Shown: positions 33,926-47,230, counted from the first letter of the stretch. The stretch is DNA of 64,000 nt from Silurus meridionalis (GCF_014805685.1 NC_060885.1:30724632-30788631), one strand, 5' to 3'. A program made the numbers and translations. The notes: generated from the sequence alone by a model not told the origin.

Positions 33926-34645
33926 TTTATGGCATTTGGCAGACAACCTCATCCAGAGCAGTTTAGGATTAGCAGTGGACAGTAACAAAGTAAATGTAAT
34001 TCGTTACTGTACATACTGAATACTGAAGTATTTCCATTTGGGGAGACTTTCACTTTAAATTCACTACATTTCAAAGTCAAATATCTTTTTACTCAACTAT
34101 ATTTATGTCAGTCGTTTCTTTTTATTTATGAGCGGATAAAACATTAACTGGTCAAGCGCACAGCAAACCTCCAATCAGGGTAGAGCTGGGTGGTGTCTAT
34201 TGCTATATTTTAGCACTAACATACGGTTCAGCATCAGTTCAACAGCAAGCAGAAAATTTTTAAAGGAATAAATGATGGAAGAAACTCCTGACTTGAACTC
34301 GCCACAGCATAGAAGCATAGCATTGAAAAGAAGATTTTGGGTTTATGATCATTTTAATAGATATCAATCAGTGTTTGACACATTAATATCATTCTATTAA
34401 TAGATTTGTGTGCTAAGAGTAACATTAGAGTCACATGAACGATTAAGTTGATTAAGTAAAGAGTATTATGACAATAATAAAAGAAACAATATTAGCCAAA
34501 ATAAGACATAGTACTTTGGATACTTATGTATATAGTACTTCATCCACCACTGCTTGTTTCAGGTCCTAGCTTGGTAGTGCTGGGATTTGAACTTTGACCC
34601 TCTGATCCAAAGTCCAATGCCTTAAACACTGAGCTTTCACCTCCA
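33926..34645 (-). mobile_element. L2-tailed SINE (family 1) split by an hAT-like element
   Basis: The tail (atggcatttggcagac, catccagagca) lies at 33926-33972 and the head (ttggtagtgctgggatttga, ctctgatccaaagtccaatg, ctgagctttcacctcc) at 34560-34645. Between them is the cagtgg-ended element at 33973-34552. Part of the SINE middle is lost. Confidence 0.65.
33973..34552. mobile_element. cagtgg-ended hAT-like element inside a SINE
   Basis: The left end is cagtggacagtaacaaag and the right end ttcatccaccactg. It separates the two halves of the minus-strand SINE at 33926-34645. I could not find a clear 8-bp duplication. Internal segments (actcaactata, agtaaatgtaatt) resemble the other hAT-like copies here. 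Confidence 0.6.
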
Positions 34646-35414
34646 CATAAAGGTGAACATGGCTTGAATGAAACTCTGGAATGTTTGTCTACCGACGTGG
34701 TCAAACTGCACTTGGGCGCAGACCAAAATAACCGACAAACAATAAGTAACGACTTCCTGTGAGATCTCCTTCCAAATTCTTTCACGCTGATCGATTGCAC
34801 TAAACGTTTGCTCCATCTCAGTTGCAGGAAGTGGAGTAAACATGCTTTGCAGCACATTATTACATTTGTATGCTGAACTGATGACGCTTGAGAAGTAGTT
34901 GAATAAAACACTTATCAGCAACGGAATAAACAAACTACAAACAGACTAAAGAACGATCATATGAGCGTGAACATGGAGAAGAAAATTGCATGTGTATATT
35001 ATAAGGTTGGTGTTTTTCGAGCGCACGCTGCATGAAGACTGGGCGCTCGTGCTAAAGTTATATGGAGTCCTTAATTAGCAGGGAACAAGCTGCAGGTGTC
35101 GAGATTTCCAGCACGATGGAGCGCTGAGAGGGCGGATCGGCTTCTGAGGCATGCTGGGAATTGGATTTCGGTGCATCCTGGCTAAATTGACATGCAAGAT
35201 CTATAACAAGTGCTGGAGGACAGAGCTGGAGTCATGCAATGTGTGTTCTGGATGGAACTTGTTGGTTCTTTTAATGGGGAAAAGGTTGATGTAGATGGGG
35301 AATTGTATTTTGCATGTAGTAAAATAATAATCAGAAAAAAAGCTAATTTTGTTGTTTCACTTCTTTTGAAGAAACGTTTAGTGCTCATTTGTCTGTCTGT
35401 ATGCATGTGTGTAG

Positions 35415-35603
35415 GCGACGGAGCTGAATGAGGACCGCACCCCGTCCTCAGCGACCGTCCTCACAACCTTCACCATCCTCCTCATCGATAAGAACGACAA
35501 CGCTCCCAAATTTAACAGTTCCGAGTACCGGGTGCGGATCACCGAGCTGGCTCAGGTGGGCTTTGCCCTGCCGCTGTCTATACAGGTGGAGGACAAAGAC
35601 GAG
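35415..35603 (+). CDS. cdh23: cdh23 exon E (end of EC3, linker, start of EC4)
   Basis: A 63-codon exon beginning ATELNEDRTPSSATVLTTFT, then ILLIDKNDNAPKF, NSSEYRVRITELAQVGFALP and LSIQVEDKDE. The classical inter-repeat linker DxNDNAP is intact as DKNDNAP. A lysine occupies the variable second position, where mammals have isoleucine (from memory). NSS is a potential glycosylation site. The exon stops inside the EC4 DxDxG calcium motif (DKDE|G). The acceptor is a GT-rich tract ending gtgtag and the donor GAG|gtgaga. It is phase 0 at both ends and GC-rich against its intronic surroundings, as expected for coding sequence. Confidence 0.94.
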
Positions 35604-36138
35604 GTGAGACAAAACATTGCAGTTGACATTGTGGAAAAATTATATATTACCATGTTTTTTTTCTTCACCTGTAAGAACCTTATACAACATTGTTCCATGT
35701 CTATTTTACATATACATAGGACATTTTAAGTCTATGCCTTACTTAATACAAAGTGTAAAGTATCGTTGAAGACTTTAAGAAAAGTATAGGTGCTTTTTAG
35801 ATGTGACATGCTTTCTCCCAAACAAGCAGCTGTCAGTAATTAACCTCATTGTGTGCTACAAACTTTTGGAGATAGTTATCTCAGCATTTAAAGTTTGCTG
35901 TAAAGATACGATGCCGGTCGGTAACAAGCTATTGATCAAGCAGGACGCACCTTTCCAATTACCGAGCTTTCTCTTGCATAGCAGGAGCCTGTTACACAAG
36001 AAAGCCTTTCCGACACACTGCATGGACCGCTTCTGAACCACACGTGAATTCAAGAGTGACGGGAATATGCAGCTTACGTTTAGAAGTATGTGTGGAGAAG
36101 AGCTGCTCTTTATTGTAGGTGTTGGAAGGCCAGGCTGA

Positions 36139-36286
<148 letters not shown>

Positions 36287-36438
36287 GGTGTAACAGTACA
36301 CAAAATTCGCAGTTTGATACGTACCTTGGTTTTTAAGTCAAGTTGCAGTTTAATTTCATTGCAGTTAAGGGTAACAATTAAAAAAATAAAATTGCTTGTC
36401 ATTTCAATGCAGTTTAACTATTATTACAAACAATTAAA

Positions 36439-36448
<10 letters not shown>

Positions 36449-36517
<69 letters not shown>
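36449..36517. repeat. (AT)n microsatellite
   Basis: About 70 bases of alternating AT, 167 bases after the preceding TA tract, with a more irregular AT-rich tail to about 36550. Confidence 0.95.
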
Positions 36518-36522
<5 letters not shown>

Positions 36523-37676
36523 CATATAATATAGTATATAATATAATATTGTATACAGAATATAAAAAAATCTCAGAATAAATCTAATTAATAAATTTTT
36601 TATTATATTGATTCAACCAAATAATCGAATAAATTGGCACAAATTGAATTGGGTTATACAGATGTGTATATACTCACTTTTGTTGCCAGTTATTGTGACA
36701 ATAATGGCTGTATGTTGAGTTATTTTGAGAGGACATTCATTCTGTACTGCTATACAAGCTGCATATTGACTCATCTGAAATATATCCATCGTTTATTTCT
36801 ATAATATTGTCCTTTGAGAAGGTAAACTGAAATGGTTGCTGAAATGTGAGGGCTGTACTCATTATTGTGAGCTACTGTAATTTTTCTGTGTATGTTGGTG
36901 TGTGTTTTTCATGTAATATTTAATTTTTCGAAAGATATGTTCTACTAAACAGTTTTACTTCTTAAAGCATACGTTACCAAATGGCTTCATTCCATCCATC
37001 CTCTATTCATGCACTCCCTCGATATGCGGAATTGTCAGGATTTTCTCCTTTTAAGAGAAATTGTAACTGGACATGAAATGCGAAAGAATCCATATCGCTA
37101 GACTGTCGTAAAAATGTAGCAGATGACAGGAAGTGGCAGTGATTTCACGCATGCTCAAAACAGAGTTTTTGCGCATTTCAAATTGTATTTCTGGTATGGA
37201 GTGGAGTAGCCACAGCGACACTGCGAATCGGAGAGACTTGTGGTCCACAACTTGATAGGTTCGTGAGGGAACTCCGATTGTAACTATGTTCTGCATGCAA
37301 AAGGATTGCATTCGGTACACATGTGCTCCGAACCAAAAGCCCTGTACTGAAATGGTTCGGTAGGAATACATTTACCGTTACACTCCCACTATATACATAC
37401 ACACACAATAACATTATATTGAGATGTAAATATCACAGGATAGAGTTATCTTTTTTGTGTTTAGGTGTATTACCTAAAGTTTCAGAGGTGGGAGTTTTTA
37501 GTAGAGTCATGCTATTTGTGTTGTGTAGTGTCGGCTATGAAATACACACATACACACATACACACACATACACACGTCACTGTTGAGCAGTGATTCAACA
37601 GTGGCCTCTTTAGCCCTACATCAAGTGCCTGTCACTTCCCATTAGTCATATCTAGTCAAGTACAGACACTCAGACA

Positions 37677-37679
<3 letters not shown>

Positions 37680-37744
<65 letters not shown>

Positions 37745-37756
37745 TGCCTTTTTTCA

Positions 37757-37810
<54 letters not shown>
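37680..37810. repeat. Double (CA)n microsatellite
   Basis: Two long CA tracts (37680-37740 and 37757-37810) are separated by a short cgtgtgccttttttcaga spacer. Confidence 0.96.
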
Positions 37811-37815
<5 letters not shown>

Positions 37816-38009
37816 CAGCACTCCAGCAGAGCAGCACTTGGCACACATTCGACTCTGCAGCAATTTAATTTGCTCCAGAGAAGAGGGGACAGAGCGTCAA
37901 ATTATAGCTAACGAGCAGAATCAATCAGAGAAGGGCAGAGATAAGCTCAGAGCTAGTGGACTCTGATTGATTCGCGCCTCGACTACCCAGGATGGGGCCT
38001 GACAGATAA

Positions 38010-38611
38010 AGGTAGAAAGGAAGGAGGAAAATGGTGGGTTAGGTGGGTAGGTGAGGGGAAAAAGACAGGGAATAAAAAAAAAAAAAAGAAAAAATAGGAT
38101 TAGATATCAGGTGGGTAAAAAAAATAGCACTAACTCGAAATAAAAAGAAGCAAAGAGAGAGAAAGAGAGAAACTGTGGGGTAATCTGGTCAACTATCAAC
38201 TATCGATGTGAGAGAAAAGGGGAAGAGTGATAGATGGATTGACGAGGCTGAGTGAGAAGGGTGTGGAAGAATGAAGGAAACTGGATTTGATGGACTGAAG
38301 GGGGGGTGGTGAAAAATGAATCGCAAAGAGAAACAAAGAGAAAAATGGATAAAAAAAATGGGAAAAATATGTAAACTGGAGAAGATGAAGAAAGTGTCAG
38401 GTGTGATGGAGGGGAAAAATGAGAGAGAGAGAGGGTAAAAGCAAGGAAAAGGTGGGAGGGTCAGTAAGCAAAATAATGCATATTTTTATCTTGGGAGATA
38501 AAACAAAGACTACTGAAGAATAAGGGTAAAAGGATGGACAGGATAAATGGGGACGGAAGGATGAAGAGAGCAAAAAGCTGGATGGGGTAAGAGAAGAAAG
38601 AAGTAAAATGG

Positions 38612-38659
<48 letters not shown>

Positions 38660-38760
38660 GTAAGGTGGCAGAACAACAGAGTTGAATTTTAAAGTGGCAG
38701 GTAAACCAGTGTAAGAATGAGGGATAGAGGTTAAGGGATCGACAGGATAAAGGGAAGGAG
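38010..38760. repeat. Purine-rich (A+G) stretch
   Basis: The plus strand is predominantly A and G over about 750 bases (ggaaggaggaaaatgg, gagagaaagagagaaac, gagaaacaaagagaaaaatg), including (GA)n at about 38617-38656. No open frame or known repeat was recognised. It ends near the minus-strand LINE fragment. Confidence 0.8.
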
Positions 38761-38830
38761 AAGAGTCAGCCAGCATGAAAGGAACACTTTGAAATGAGTG
38801 TAGAGGATATAACAAAAGAAAGGGAAATGT

Positions 38831-39135
38831 TTTAGCTTCTTCTTTTTCTTCTTTTGCCTGCTCCCAGCGTCATCCGTCTCCATATCACTCTGTCCTCTTT
38901 CAAACCAACCACCTGCCTGCACCCTCAACACAGCCATAAACCTCCTCCTCGGAGATCCTCTTTTCCATCTGCCTGTCGACTCCATCCTCAGCATTCTTCC
39001 ACCATTGTCCCTCCTCTGCACATCAAACCATCTCAAACGTGCCTCACCGCTTCCTGTCTTTATGTCAAAGCCAATACCATACGACATAGAAGGTCTCAGC
39101 TCCGTCTTATAAACTTTCCCTTTCACCCTTCTATC
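38831..39135 (-). pseudogene. LINE 3' fragment, minus strand, internally deleted
   Basis: The minus-strand frame reads KGKVYKTELRPSMSYGIGFD, then EARLRWFDVQRRDNGGRML and RWKRGSPRRRFMAVLRVQAG. It is the same LINE as the plus-strand fragments at 187-510 and 12188-12376 but reaches slightly further 5' (the VYKT.LRPSMSYG segment). A block between that segment and EARLRWF is missing, and the 3' end has frameshifts and an A-rich tail. It is not coding. Confidence 0.75.
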
Positions 39136-39401
39136 ACAAATATTTTATAATAATAAAATAAAAATATAATAAAATATAATAGAAAGAGATTAACAATCTG
39201 ATGTTACAGTTAATATAATACAAAGACGTGGTAATATACTGTTGTTCAGTTCAGGTTTTGTCAGAAGGTGTCCATATATCTTCTCTAATAGCAGCTCTTT
39301 GACTTCAGTAGTTCAGTACATCAGTACCACCTGCAGGATTTATATTAATGCACTCTTTCTAATACCTTATAGTTATGGACATGTGTCCATATGGCACTTC
39401 A

Positions 39402-39545
39402 AGTTCAAATTTTATTTGTCACATACACATACATAAAGAGTACGACATGCAGTGAAATGCTTTATACGACCGGCCGACATTTAAGCATTATAAAAGAATT
39501 AGAATATAAGGATAAAAATAATAAAGTTGATAAATAAAAAAGTAT
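39402..39545 (+). repeat. TTTATTTGTCACATACACA dispersed repeat
   Basis: It shows caagttcaaattttatttgt, cacatacacatacataaaga and acatgcagtgaaatgcttta, a pattern common in teleost dispersed repeats. Non-coding, followed by A-rich sequence. Confidence 0.6.
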
Positions 39546-40554
39546 AAACTATAGAAAATATATGTATGTACATGAATCTAGACGGGGATGGATGTGTATG
39601 GCGGATATTGAAAGTACAAATTAGTGTTTTAGTGTGATTGTCCTTAAAGTGTCCATGTGCAGTATGGTGTGGTATAAAGTGACACTGTGCTAAGTTACAG
39701 GATAAAAAAACATAACACTCCATATAAAATAGTACTGAATTTTATTACAAAAAATAATAAAACAGTACTGAATCATGAAAATGTGCTCAATTAAATAAAT
39801 ATAAACATATACTTTTATATTAATAGATACTGAGGAAAGTAAAAGACATGCATTCAAACTGAAACAAAAAATAAGTTACATCTAAAATGAATAAATAGAC
39901 ACTTCAAATAAACAGCATTTGATGTCAGTGATTCCTCCCTAGAGGCCGCTCTCTTACAGTATAACGCAACCTGGAAAAACTATTGGTATGTATTTTTGCT
40001 CATAGTTCCAGCAATCAACTATTGGTGCCAATTACAAACCACTGTTAGATGAACACAGTCAACTACATCTCCAAAAAGAGGAACTCTGCTTTGTTTTGTT
40101 GATTGCTATCCGATAATAGAACATACACATTTCTATTTCTTGCTGAAAGTGTAAATAATTGTGTATTTAAGTAGAGGAGTAGTTGGATATGAACGTTGCA
40201 ATGAGAATGTGTTTGGCTTTTGTTAACAGATTAGTGAAAAATCGCTTTAGGGAGTTTTAAAAAAGAGAGAGAAAATGGAAGGGAGGGTGATCCAAAGCTG
40301 GCAAAAGTACCAAATTATAAGAAAGGAATTGACAGAAAAGAAAAATGGATCATACTATGAGTAAAAGATGATCTGGACAAAGATTAGAGGCAAAAAGGAA
40401 TAGTTGAACCAAGATAGAAAGAATATAGCTAGGTATAGAGAGGTATTTGCTGTACTTTTTTTTGATTGTGTAGGTTTGCTATTCAAAGGTTACTTGTGTA
40501 GAATGATGTGTGCTCATTTGGCTTGAAGCTGTCCATTACGGGTGCTTGGCTGCA

Positions 40555-40745
40555 TGGGTTTCCTGCATAGCCTCCTACTTTTCATCATTGGGAAACAGGT
40601 CCAAATGCCCAGACCTTAGTCTGAATGGGAATTTGCAGCAAGACCTGAAAAAAACGTGTTCGACCAAAGATCTTCATCCAGTCTGCTAGAACTTGAGCCA
40701 GGAAGAATATCCGGCTGTACCAGATGGGTTGTAACTAATTGGATA
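40555..40745 (+). pseudogene. Tc1-like transposase C-terminal trace
   Basis: The sequence aaatgcccagaccttagtct, aatttgcagcaagacctgaa and tagaacttgagccaggaaga follows the order of the C-terminal Tc1 transposase (the DLxLxENLWQDLK region). It is degraded, with no open frame and no terminal repeats seen. Confidence 0.5.
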
Positions 40746-42411
40746 CACACATTTTAATAAGTAAGTAAGCTTCTGTCTCCCTGTATTCTCTGTACAAGAC
40801 AGAATCTTGTATTCTTTCTATCTTCTTGTTTTTGTCCCTACACACTCACACACAAAAAACACAACCTAACACATGTTCTCACACTTAAAACCACTTCGTC
40901 CCTATCAACATGTCCAGACGTCTTTGTTCTTCAGGAATGCTGTTGACTGCTTCATACCTTTATACACAAATTTAGATGCCGTTTTTGAAGGTGTGAAGAT
41001 GCCCCCCCCTCTACATACAAACACGCACGTACACACACTTGTCTAAACTTTCTCTACACGACTTGTCTGCAAAACTTTGATGGCCCGTATGACAGGCTGG
41101 TTTTATCCTCTCTCTAAAGGCAGAAGGCGAAATGGACGGGCAATTACGCTTATGGCCGGTGTGTGTTGACATCCCTGCATATTGGATGGCTCTTTAAATA
41201 GCCGCCCATCAGCCACAATGGCTCCCTAAGAGCTCCAAAAAAAAAAAAAAAAAAAAAAGAAAAAAAAGAAGGGAAAGCAAAAACAACTACCTCCAGCGTA
41301 ATACGGCCATCGATCCAGAACCTCAGAAGCGGTCCTCTTCTTCAGAGACGGCATTTGTTCCATCGAAGATAAGTCGTTGTCCCCTAAGTAGGTGTTGCAA
41401 TGTAGGCACGTTTTACAGCGCGTTTTCAGAGCGTGCCGAATGTCAGACTGGCGTGAAGGTGAAAATCTTATCCCTTCATTTAATGACATTGTTAATTTAT
41501 TTAACCAATTAGGTAAAGATCTATTATCTAAAACATGAAACATGGCTCTCTGCACTCATCCGGATAAATTCCGCCTGGCATTTCTTTCCTCTCCGGCTCT
41601 TTGAAACTTCGCGGCAATGACTAAAAATGCGTCATTGTTTTCTAAAGCCTCTGTTTTCACAGTCCATGCTAAGACGCGAAAAAACAGGGCTTTCAAATTC
41701 ATCCACTTTGAAGAGCATTAAAAAAAAAATAAAGCTCTGTTTTTGTTAAATAAAAACTCCGTCTTAGTCTTACTTAATGTCATATTTTTTTTTCCCACCA
41801 GTTTTAATTCTATTTAATGTTGTGGAATGTCTATGAGCCCACTAGGTTCTTTCTATTATCTACAATATAACAAATGTTGTTGTTTTAATAAGAATTAAAC
41901 TGCCTCTTGTTACTGAGAAAAACAAAAAATCCTCCGTCCTAAAGACTTCCCCCGTACCGGAAAACCTTACCTCTGATCGTTGCAAGGCATTGACACTGGA
42001 GACTCCTTCCATTAATGTAGTATAAATAAAAATCCTTATAGAAAAGTCCACGTCAATTATTTTTGATGCTTCTCACCTCACCAAGTCTGTAGATAAGATT
42101 TTAGTTACCATCGCCTCCCTGTCAGCTCAACCCAGGCTTGCTAATCTCCTGTGACCCGCTCACATCACCACGACATGTCCAACTGCATAGTGGAAAAATC
42201 TGAAAGCTTTTTTTTTTCTCCCACACAATTCTGTGTAAACCCTAGAGACGATTGTGTGTGAATCCCAAGAGATCAGCTGTTTCTGAAATACTGTACTTAA
42301 ACCAGCCCATCTGGCGCTAACAAACATGGCAGGGTTCAATTCAGTTTGAATACATTGTTAGTTTTGATGAAAAGTTGAAGCATTTCACCTGTTTCTGTCT
42401 AAGCTACGCAC

Positions 42412-42565
42412 AGGACTAGCTCGGTGGTTGTCATTCGGTTTTGGAAGCTGCCACTCCTGGGCCCCTGTGCAAGGCCCTCAATCCTATAGCAGTTTAGTTG
42501 TATGAATGAGATGAATGTAAGTCACTCTAGATAAGGGTGTCTGCCAAATGCCAATTGCATTTTTG
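42412..42565 (+). mobile_element. L2-tailed SINE (family 1), degraded head
   Basis: It shows ggactagctcggtggttgtc, ggaagctgccactcctgggc, caaggccctcaatcc and the tail gataagggtgtctgccaaat. The B box region is deleted. Confidence 0.75.
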
Positions 42566-42783
42566 TCTAATTGCAGGAATAAGCATATGGACAGTTAATT
42601 CCTATTGAATTAAAATATATATAAAGAGATATTCAGGGTCAAGATTAACACACTGCAGTAAACATGGCAGTAAATAATTGGTAAACAAACTAATTACTGT
42701 CTCTGTTATTCAGTCTTGAACTTTGTACTGCTATAAGAAAGAAACAAAGGTGCTTTACAATTAAATTCTTTCTTCTCGTTTGC

Positions 42784-42925
42784 CAGTGATGCTAGGAAGC
42801 TGGGGTCTGAGCACATGTCTGCCATGTTACAGTGCCTCTGGAGTACAGAGGGTTAAGGGCCTCGTTCAAGGGCCCCAAGAGTGCCAGCTTGGCAATACTG
42901 GGGTTTAAACCCCTGACCTTCTGAT
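42784..42925 (-). mobile_element. SINE family 3 copy
   Basis: It shows ctaggaagctggggtctgag, ccccaagagtgccagcttgg, gaccttctgatcagtaaccc on the minus strand. It lies 220 bases from a family 1 copy in the opposite orientation. Confidence 0.75.
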
Positions 42926-43772
42926 CAGTAACCCAGATAACTAATTGTTATTTGAGTATTACTGTAAATAAAAAGAATTTTAATTCAAATAAAACGTCTC
43001 GGTTTTGTAGACATAATAATAACAAAAATTTAGCATGTCTGTAGCCATTATCAGCTCTGTTCCTTATTAAGAAACACCTGTCAAACGTGTACAACGATCC
43101 AAAAAAAAAAACAAAAAAACGTGTTAAGACAAAGTGATGTGCACCAGGGACGGATTTCATTGTATATAACTGCAAATTACAATCCATCTTAATTAAGAGG
43201 AAGCCAAATACTGAGATTTTGTCACATTTATTCTTGTCAGCAAGCCTTCAATCCCACCTGCTAACATCATTCTCTTGTTTTCTCATTTAGTCCATCAGGG
43301 GGACATGCTGCCATGTGGTTAAAGCCAGGCTCATCCTCTTCTCTTCTCTTTCTAATCATAGTCTTTCAGCATGAAGGGAGGCCTGTGATTCCACATTCAT
43401 GCCCACAATTACAATCTACAGCCTGCGGAGAAGCGATTTTCATAAACGAGAGATAAAAAAAGGGAGGCATGGATTAACCTCGATCGCCGACTGTTGCGGT
43501 TATTGTCCGTTAATCTTTTTTTTCTGCTGCTTCCCTGGTCTCGGTATTTTGCTCCGCAGCGGATCTCCCCAGGTGAAATGTTTATTGAACTCCGAAACAA
43601 TTTTCCCTCTTCGGATCAATCGCTCGCACTGCGGTCGCGAATGACTTCGTCTGCAAATGAGATCCAGAAGCGTGTGTATGTGTCTGTGTGTGTGTGTGTG
43701 TTGGTATTTATGTGTGTGTCTGAGTGTATGGTAATTGTCTGCTTCACTTCATTAAACTGAGGGCCTTTGTAA

Positions 43773-43809
<37 letters not shown>

Positions 43810-44007
43810 CATATGCACTTTTCTACATACACACAGTATGTATACCTTATTAGCTATGTATGTACTCCAGAGACAGGTCATTGCTGCAGAGCCGTTTAAT
43901 AGAAAATTAACACTAGTTAGCTTTAAAAAAAATATGTTTATATATAATTTGATATAAAATTTGATATAAAATTTATATATACAGTATGTCCAATGCATTG
44001 ACATATA

Positions 44008-44128
44008 TGGCATTTTGACTTGCATTTATCTTATTCATACAACTAAACAGCTATGGGGTTAAGGGCCTTACTTAGGGGCCCAAGTATTGAATTTTAATGC
44101 CTTAACCACTATGCTACCACCTCCCATG
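44008..44128 (-). mobile_element. L2-tailed SINE (family 1), fragment
   Basis: The minus-strand body (catacaactaaacagctatg, ggttaagggccttacttagg) is joined to a head remnant (ttaaccactatgctaccacc). The B box region is mostly lost. Confidence 0.7.
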
Positions 44129-45609
44129 AGAGTAATTATGATTGATATTCTTGGTTATCACACGAAAAATTGCCTGAGACACATGGATAATAATTTATTT
44201 TTGTATAATACACCTTATAGCTACTTAAATGCTTTTACATTTTACTTATGTATGCATTCTTCTTGTTTTTGGTGCGGTGGATGATGATAAAAAACTTCCT
44301 AAAGTTTCTCCATACTGGAATAAAGCTCAAAAGCACCTTTTTCCATAAGTTGTAACGTAAATGTTGTCAACCTGTCCAAAAACACGATGCACAAATGCAG
44401 TGAAAAAATGTGTAAAATTAAAAAATCTCTAGTTAGAATAGAACTAAAATTACAGGTACACCAGTATCTAAAGAAGACCATTCAAACAAAGCATTTAATA
44501 CATTTATTAAATACATCTTAACTCAACTTTTTTTATGAATTTGTTTCTAAAATTGGGTTACTAAGCCAAAGTCTTCTGAAGCAAGTCTGTAATGATTTAA
44601 CAGATAAGTATGATGTTTCCTGGTCAAACAGGTTATCATATCTGGTGTCGTGGAGGCCATCTGCTCCATGCCCAACTGGATTCCCACTGGATTCCTACAA
44701 GATTAGTGATTGTTCCATTTTTGTGATTTTTTTTCACTCTCTACCACCTTTGTGAGATTAAATCCTCACAGGACTTTCCATACCTGATATGTCGATGACA
44801 CACGTTTTATCGTTTCTTTTCCTCCCTCGGATTCACCTTCCTTCGTTTGTGATTTGACTCATCCTGAATGTCACATGAAAGTGTATTCCACCTAGTATAT
44901 ATTGCTGGAAAATGTGTGCCCACTACAAGATCCTGCCATCTTCCTGGAGAACACTATGATCTGATCATCTTGCTTTCCTGGCTGAGGAATCATCTTAACA
45001 TTAGAACTGTTCATTTCCCAATTCAGAGGCCAATCAAAACCTCAGTCTTTTGTCATATTGGACTTTGCGCTTCAAGTACTTCCTTGTCACTTCAACAGAT
45101 TCAACTGATGCATAGTTCTCCCTCATTGTTCCATTGCTGTCTTTCCTTCACTGTTTTTTCATCCTATTAAAATGCTGATGCTTGTCGCCGAAGCTGAAAA
45201 CGGACCACCTACTTGACAACGATGGAAGAAAATCCCACTTAGTACCTGCTTCTGTTTAAGCCACAGTCTGTGGGACTTATTCATTTATACACCATTTTCA
45301 GCAATAAACATTGCCTCAAAGCAGTATTGCAAAAAATCTAGATGTAGCTTTCAGAGTTCAGAGTGGCAGGAAAAATTCCCTGAGATAACACCTGTGAAAG
45401 AAAACTTGAAAGAAGCAGAAATTTAAAGGGAGCCCATCTTAAAGTGCACACTTTGAAGCCAAACACTACTAAGTGTGTAGAAAAGCATCTATATGAGCAT
45501 CATGGTGGTGTATGATTACATCAGCAGTTCTTATGTACTGTAACTACAGCTAAGATTATCCACTGAAGTCTGGGTGAATCTTGGGCATAAACAGTTTTGA
45601 ATAAATGTC

Positions 45610-46092
45610 CTAAAAGGCCATGCGTTAGAATATAATTTTCTTTCTTGTTTTCTCATGATCACGACTTTATTTTCTGGTGATCTCAGCCATAACAAAAGTT
45701 GTTTTGCTCACGATCACGACCTAATTTTCTTATGATCTCGACATAAAATTTGTTTTCACTCGACCTCGACATTAAAGTTCTTTTCTTGTGATCACGCATT
45801 CATTTTCTCGCGATCGCAACACAGCGAGTCCTTTTCTCGTGATCACATTAATTCTCAAGTGAGCTCGACATAACAGAAGTCGTTTTCTCGTTATCACGGC
45901 CCGCTGCCACAAATGGTTATGGTTATGATGTGCCGATGCTGATGCTTCTAGAACATGCTCTTATGCCGAATACACAGAACAAGTAAGTACTGATCATGAG
46001 AAAACAATGTTTATGTTGAGTTCATAAGAAAATAAAGTCGTGATCATGAGAAAACAAGAAAGTAGCAAATACTAAAATGCATGGCCTTTTAG
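45610..46092. mobile_element. 0.48-kb element with long terminal inverted repeats and a tandem core
   Basis: The ends ctaaaaggccatgcgttaga and aatgcatggccttttag begin inverted repeats that extend about 60 bases, including the matching ttcttgttttctcatgatca and tgatcatgagaaaacaagaa. TA lies just inside each tip, consistent with a TA target site. The middle is a degenerate tandem of the pattern ttttctcgtgatcacgaca. No coding frame is present. Confidence 0.82.
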
Positions 46093-46171
46093 AGCTGCCG
46101 TAGTTTTGTTCAAATCTTCATGGATATTCATGTGGGACCATCCAAAGCAGCAGAAAGTGAATTACTTTCAC

Positions 46172-46402
46172 AGGTCAAGTCAAGTCAAGTCAAGTTTATT
46201 TGTATAGCGCTTTTCACAACAGACATTGTCTCAAAGCAGCTTTACACAAATCAACAGTGATGGTGAATGGTGTGCATTTGTCCCTGATGAGCAAGCCGTG
46301 GCGACTGTGGCAAGGAAAAACTCCCTTAGATGTTATGAGGAAGAAACCTTGAGAGGAACCAGACTCAAAAGGGGAACCCATCCTCACAGGCCTGCCATCT
46401 CT
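46172..46402 (+). mobile_element. TCAAG-headed TTTATTTGTATAGCGC element
   Basis: A short (TCAAG)n head runs into tttatttgtatagcgctttt, then cattgtctcaaagcagcttt, tgtggcaaggaaaaactccc and gaaaccttgagaggaaccag. It is an abundant teleost dispersed repeat and non-coding here. Confidence 0.82.
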
Positions 46403-47230
46403 CATTACACAACGAAGGTCTTCCGCATCCCCACTGTCTCAATATATGAGTCTCTTACTGTTTTCAACACTGCACTCACGAGATATCATCTTCTCCATTT
46501 ATTGAGACTGGACACTGTCCAATTTTGAAATGCTTCATGCATGCGAGATCGTAAGACCTCTTCATAATCAACATTCATCGCTTTTTTTACGTCGTTCTCT
46601 CGTGCTCTGTCTTCAATCCTCCTTTTTTCTTAGAAGCAGTTATCACTCCCTTTTCCTCCTCAAATCCCTCCATTCCTTAAAGGAAGAAAGAACGACACTA
46701 ATGAGGCACATTCTGACACATCTTGGTTTGACAGTATCTCTTCCACCACTTGTGGCATCAAATTAAATACGTGTTTGTATGTGTCTATCTCCAAGTTGGT
46801 GTAGATCTTTTCCAGTTTGCCTTGGTGACTAACAAGAACCCGTGCAAAGGTGGCATTATGCAATCACCAGGAATTCTGGGAAATGAATTCTATGCCATTG
46901 GAAACCACCTGTTTTGTTATGAAGCATGTTTGGCATCCATCCTTCATTTTTAACCTCCTGTTTCCATCCCTGTTTTCTCGTCCTTCCATCATCTGGCTGG
47001 CACTCTCCCTTGAGACTGACTTTAAGCCTTGTATCACAGTGATTGACAGGTGAGGAAGTAACACCGTACTTTTCCACCCAGAGTGCAGGGGCAAATGTGC
47101 TCTCTTGGACATCAGGTCATAGATGGCATTCAGTTTGAATTGCTGGTATTCAAACTCATGATTTTGTGATGACAGTGCAAAGGCTTTTTTCGCAGTGACA
47201 CGCGAGAGGTCCAAAAAAAAAAAGAAATAC

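Larger units (their letters stand above)
29564..35414 (+). other. cdh23: cdh23 intron D-E (5.85 kb)
   Basis: It opens with a GT-rich donor region. It holds (GA)n and two long (GT)n tracts, an L2-tailed SINE, a 1.2-kb hAT-like element with an imperfect 8-bp duplication, and a second shorter hAT-like element that splits another SINE. The stretch 32.5-33.3 kb carries no repeat I recognise and is less AT-rich than its neighbours. Confidence 0.85.
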
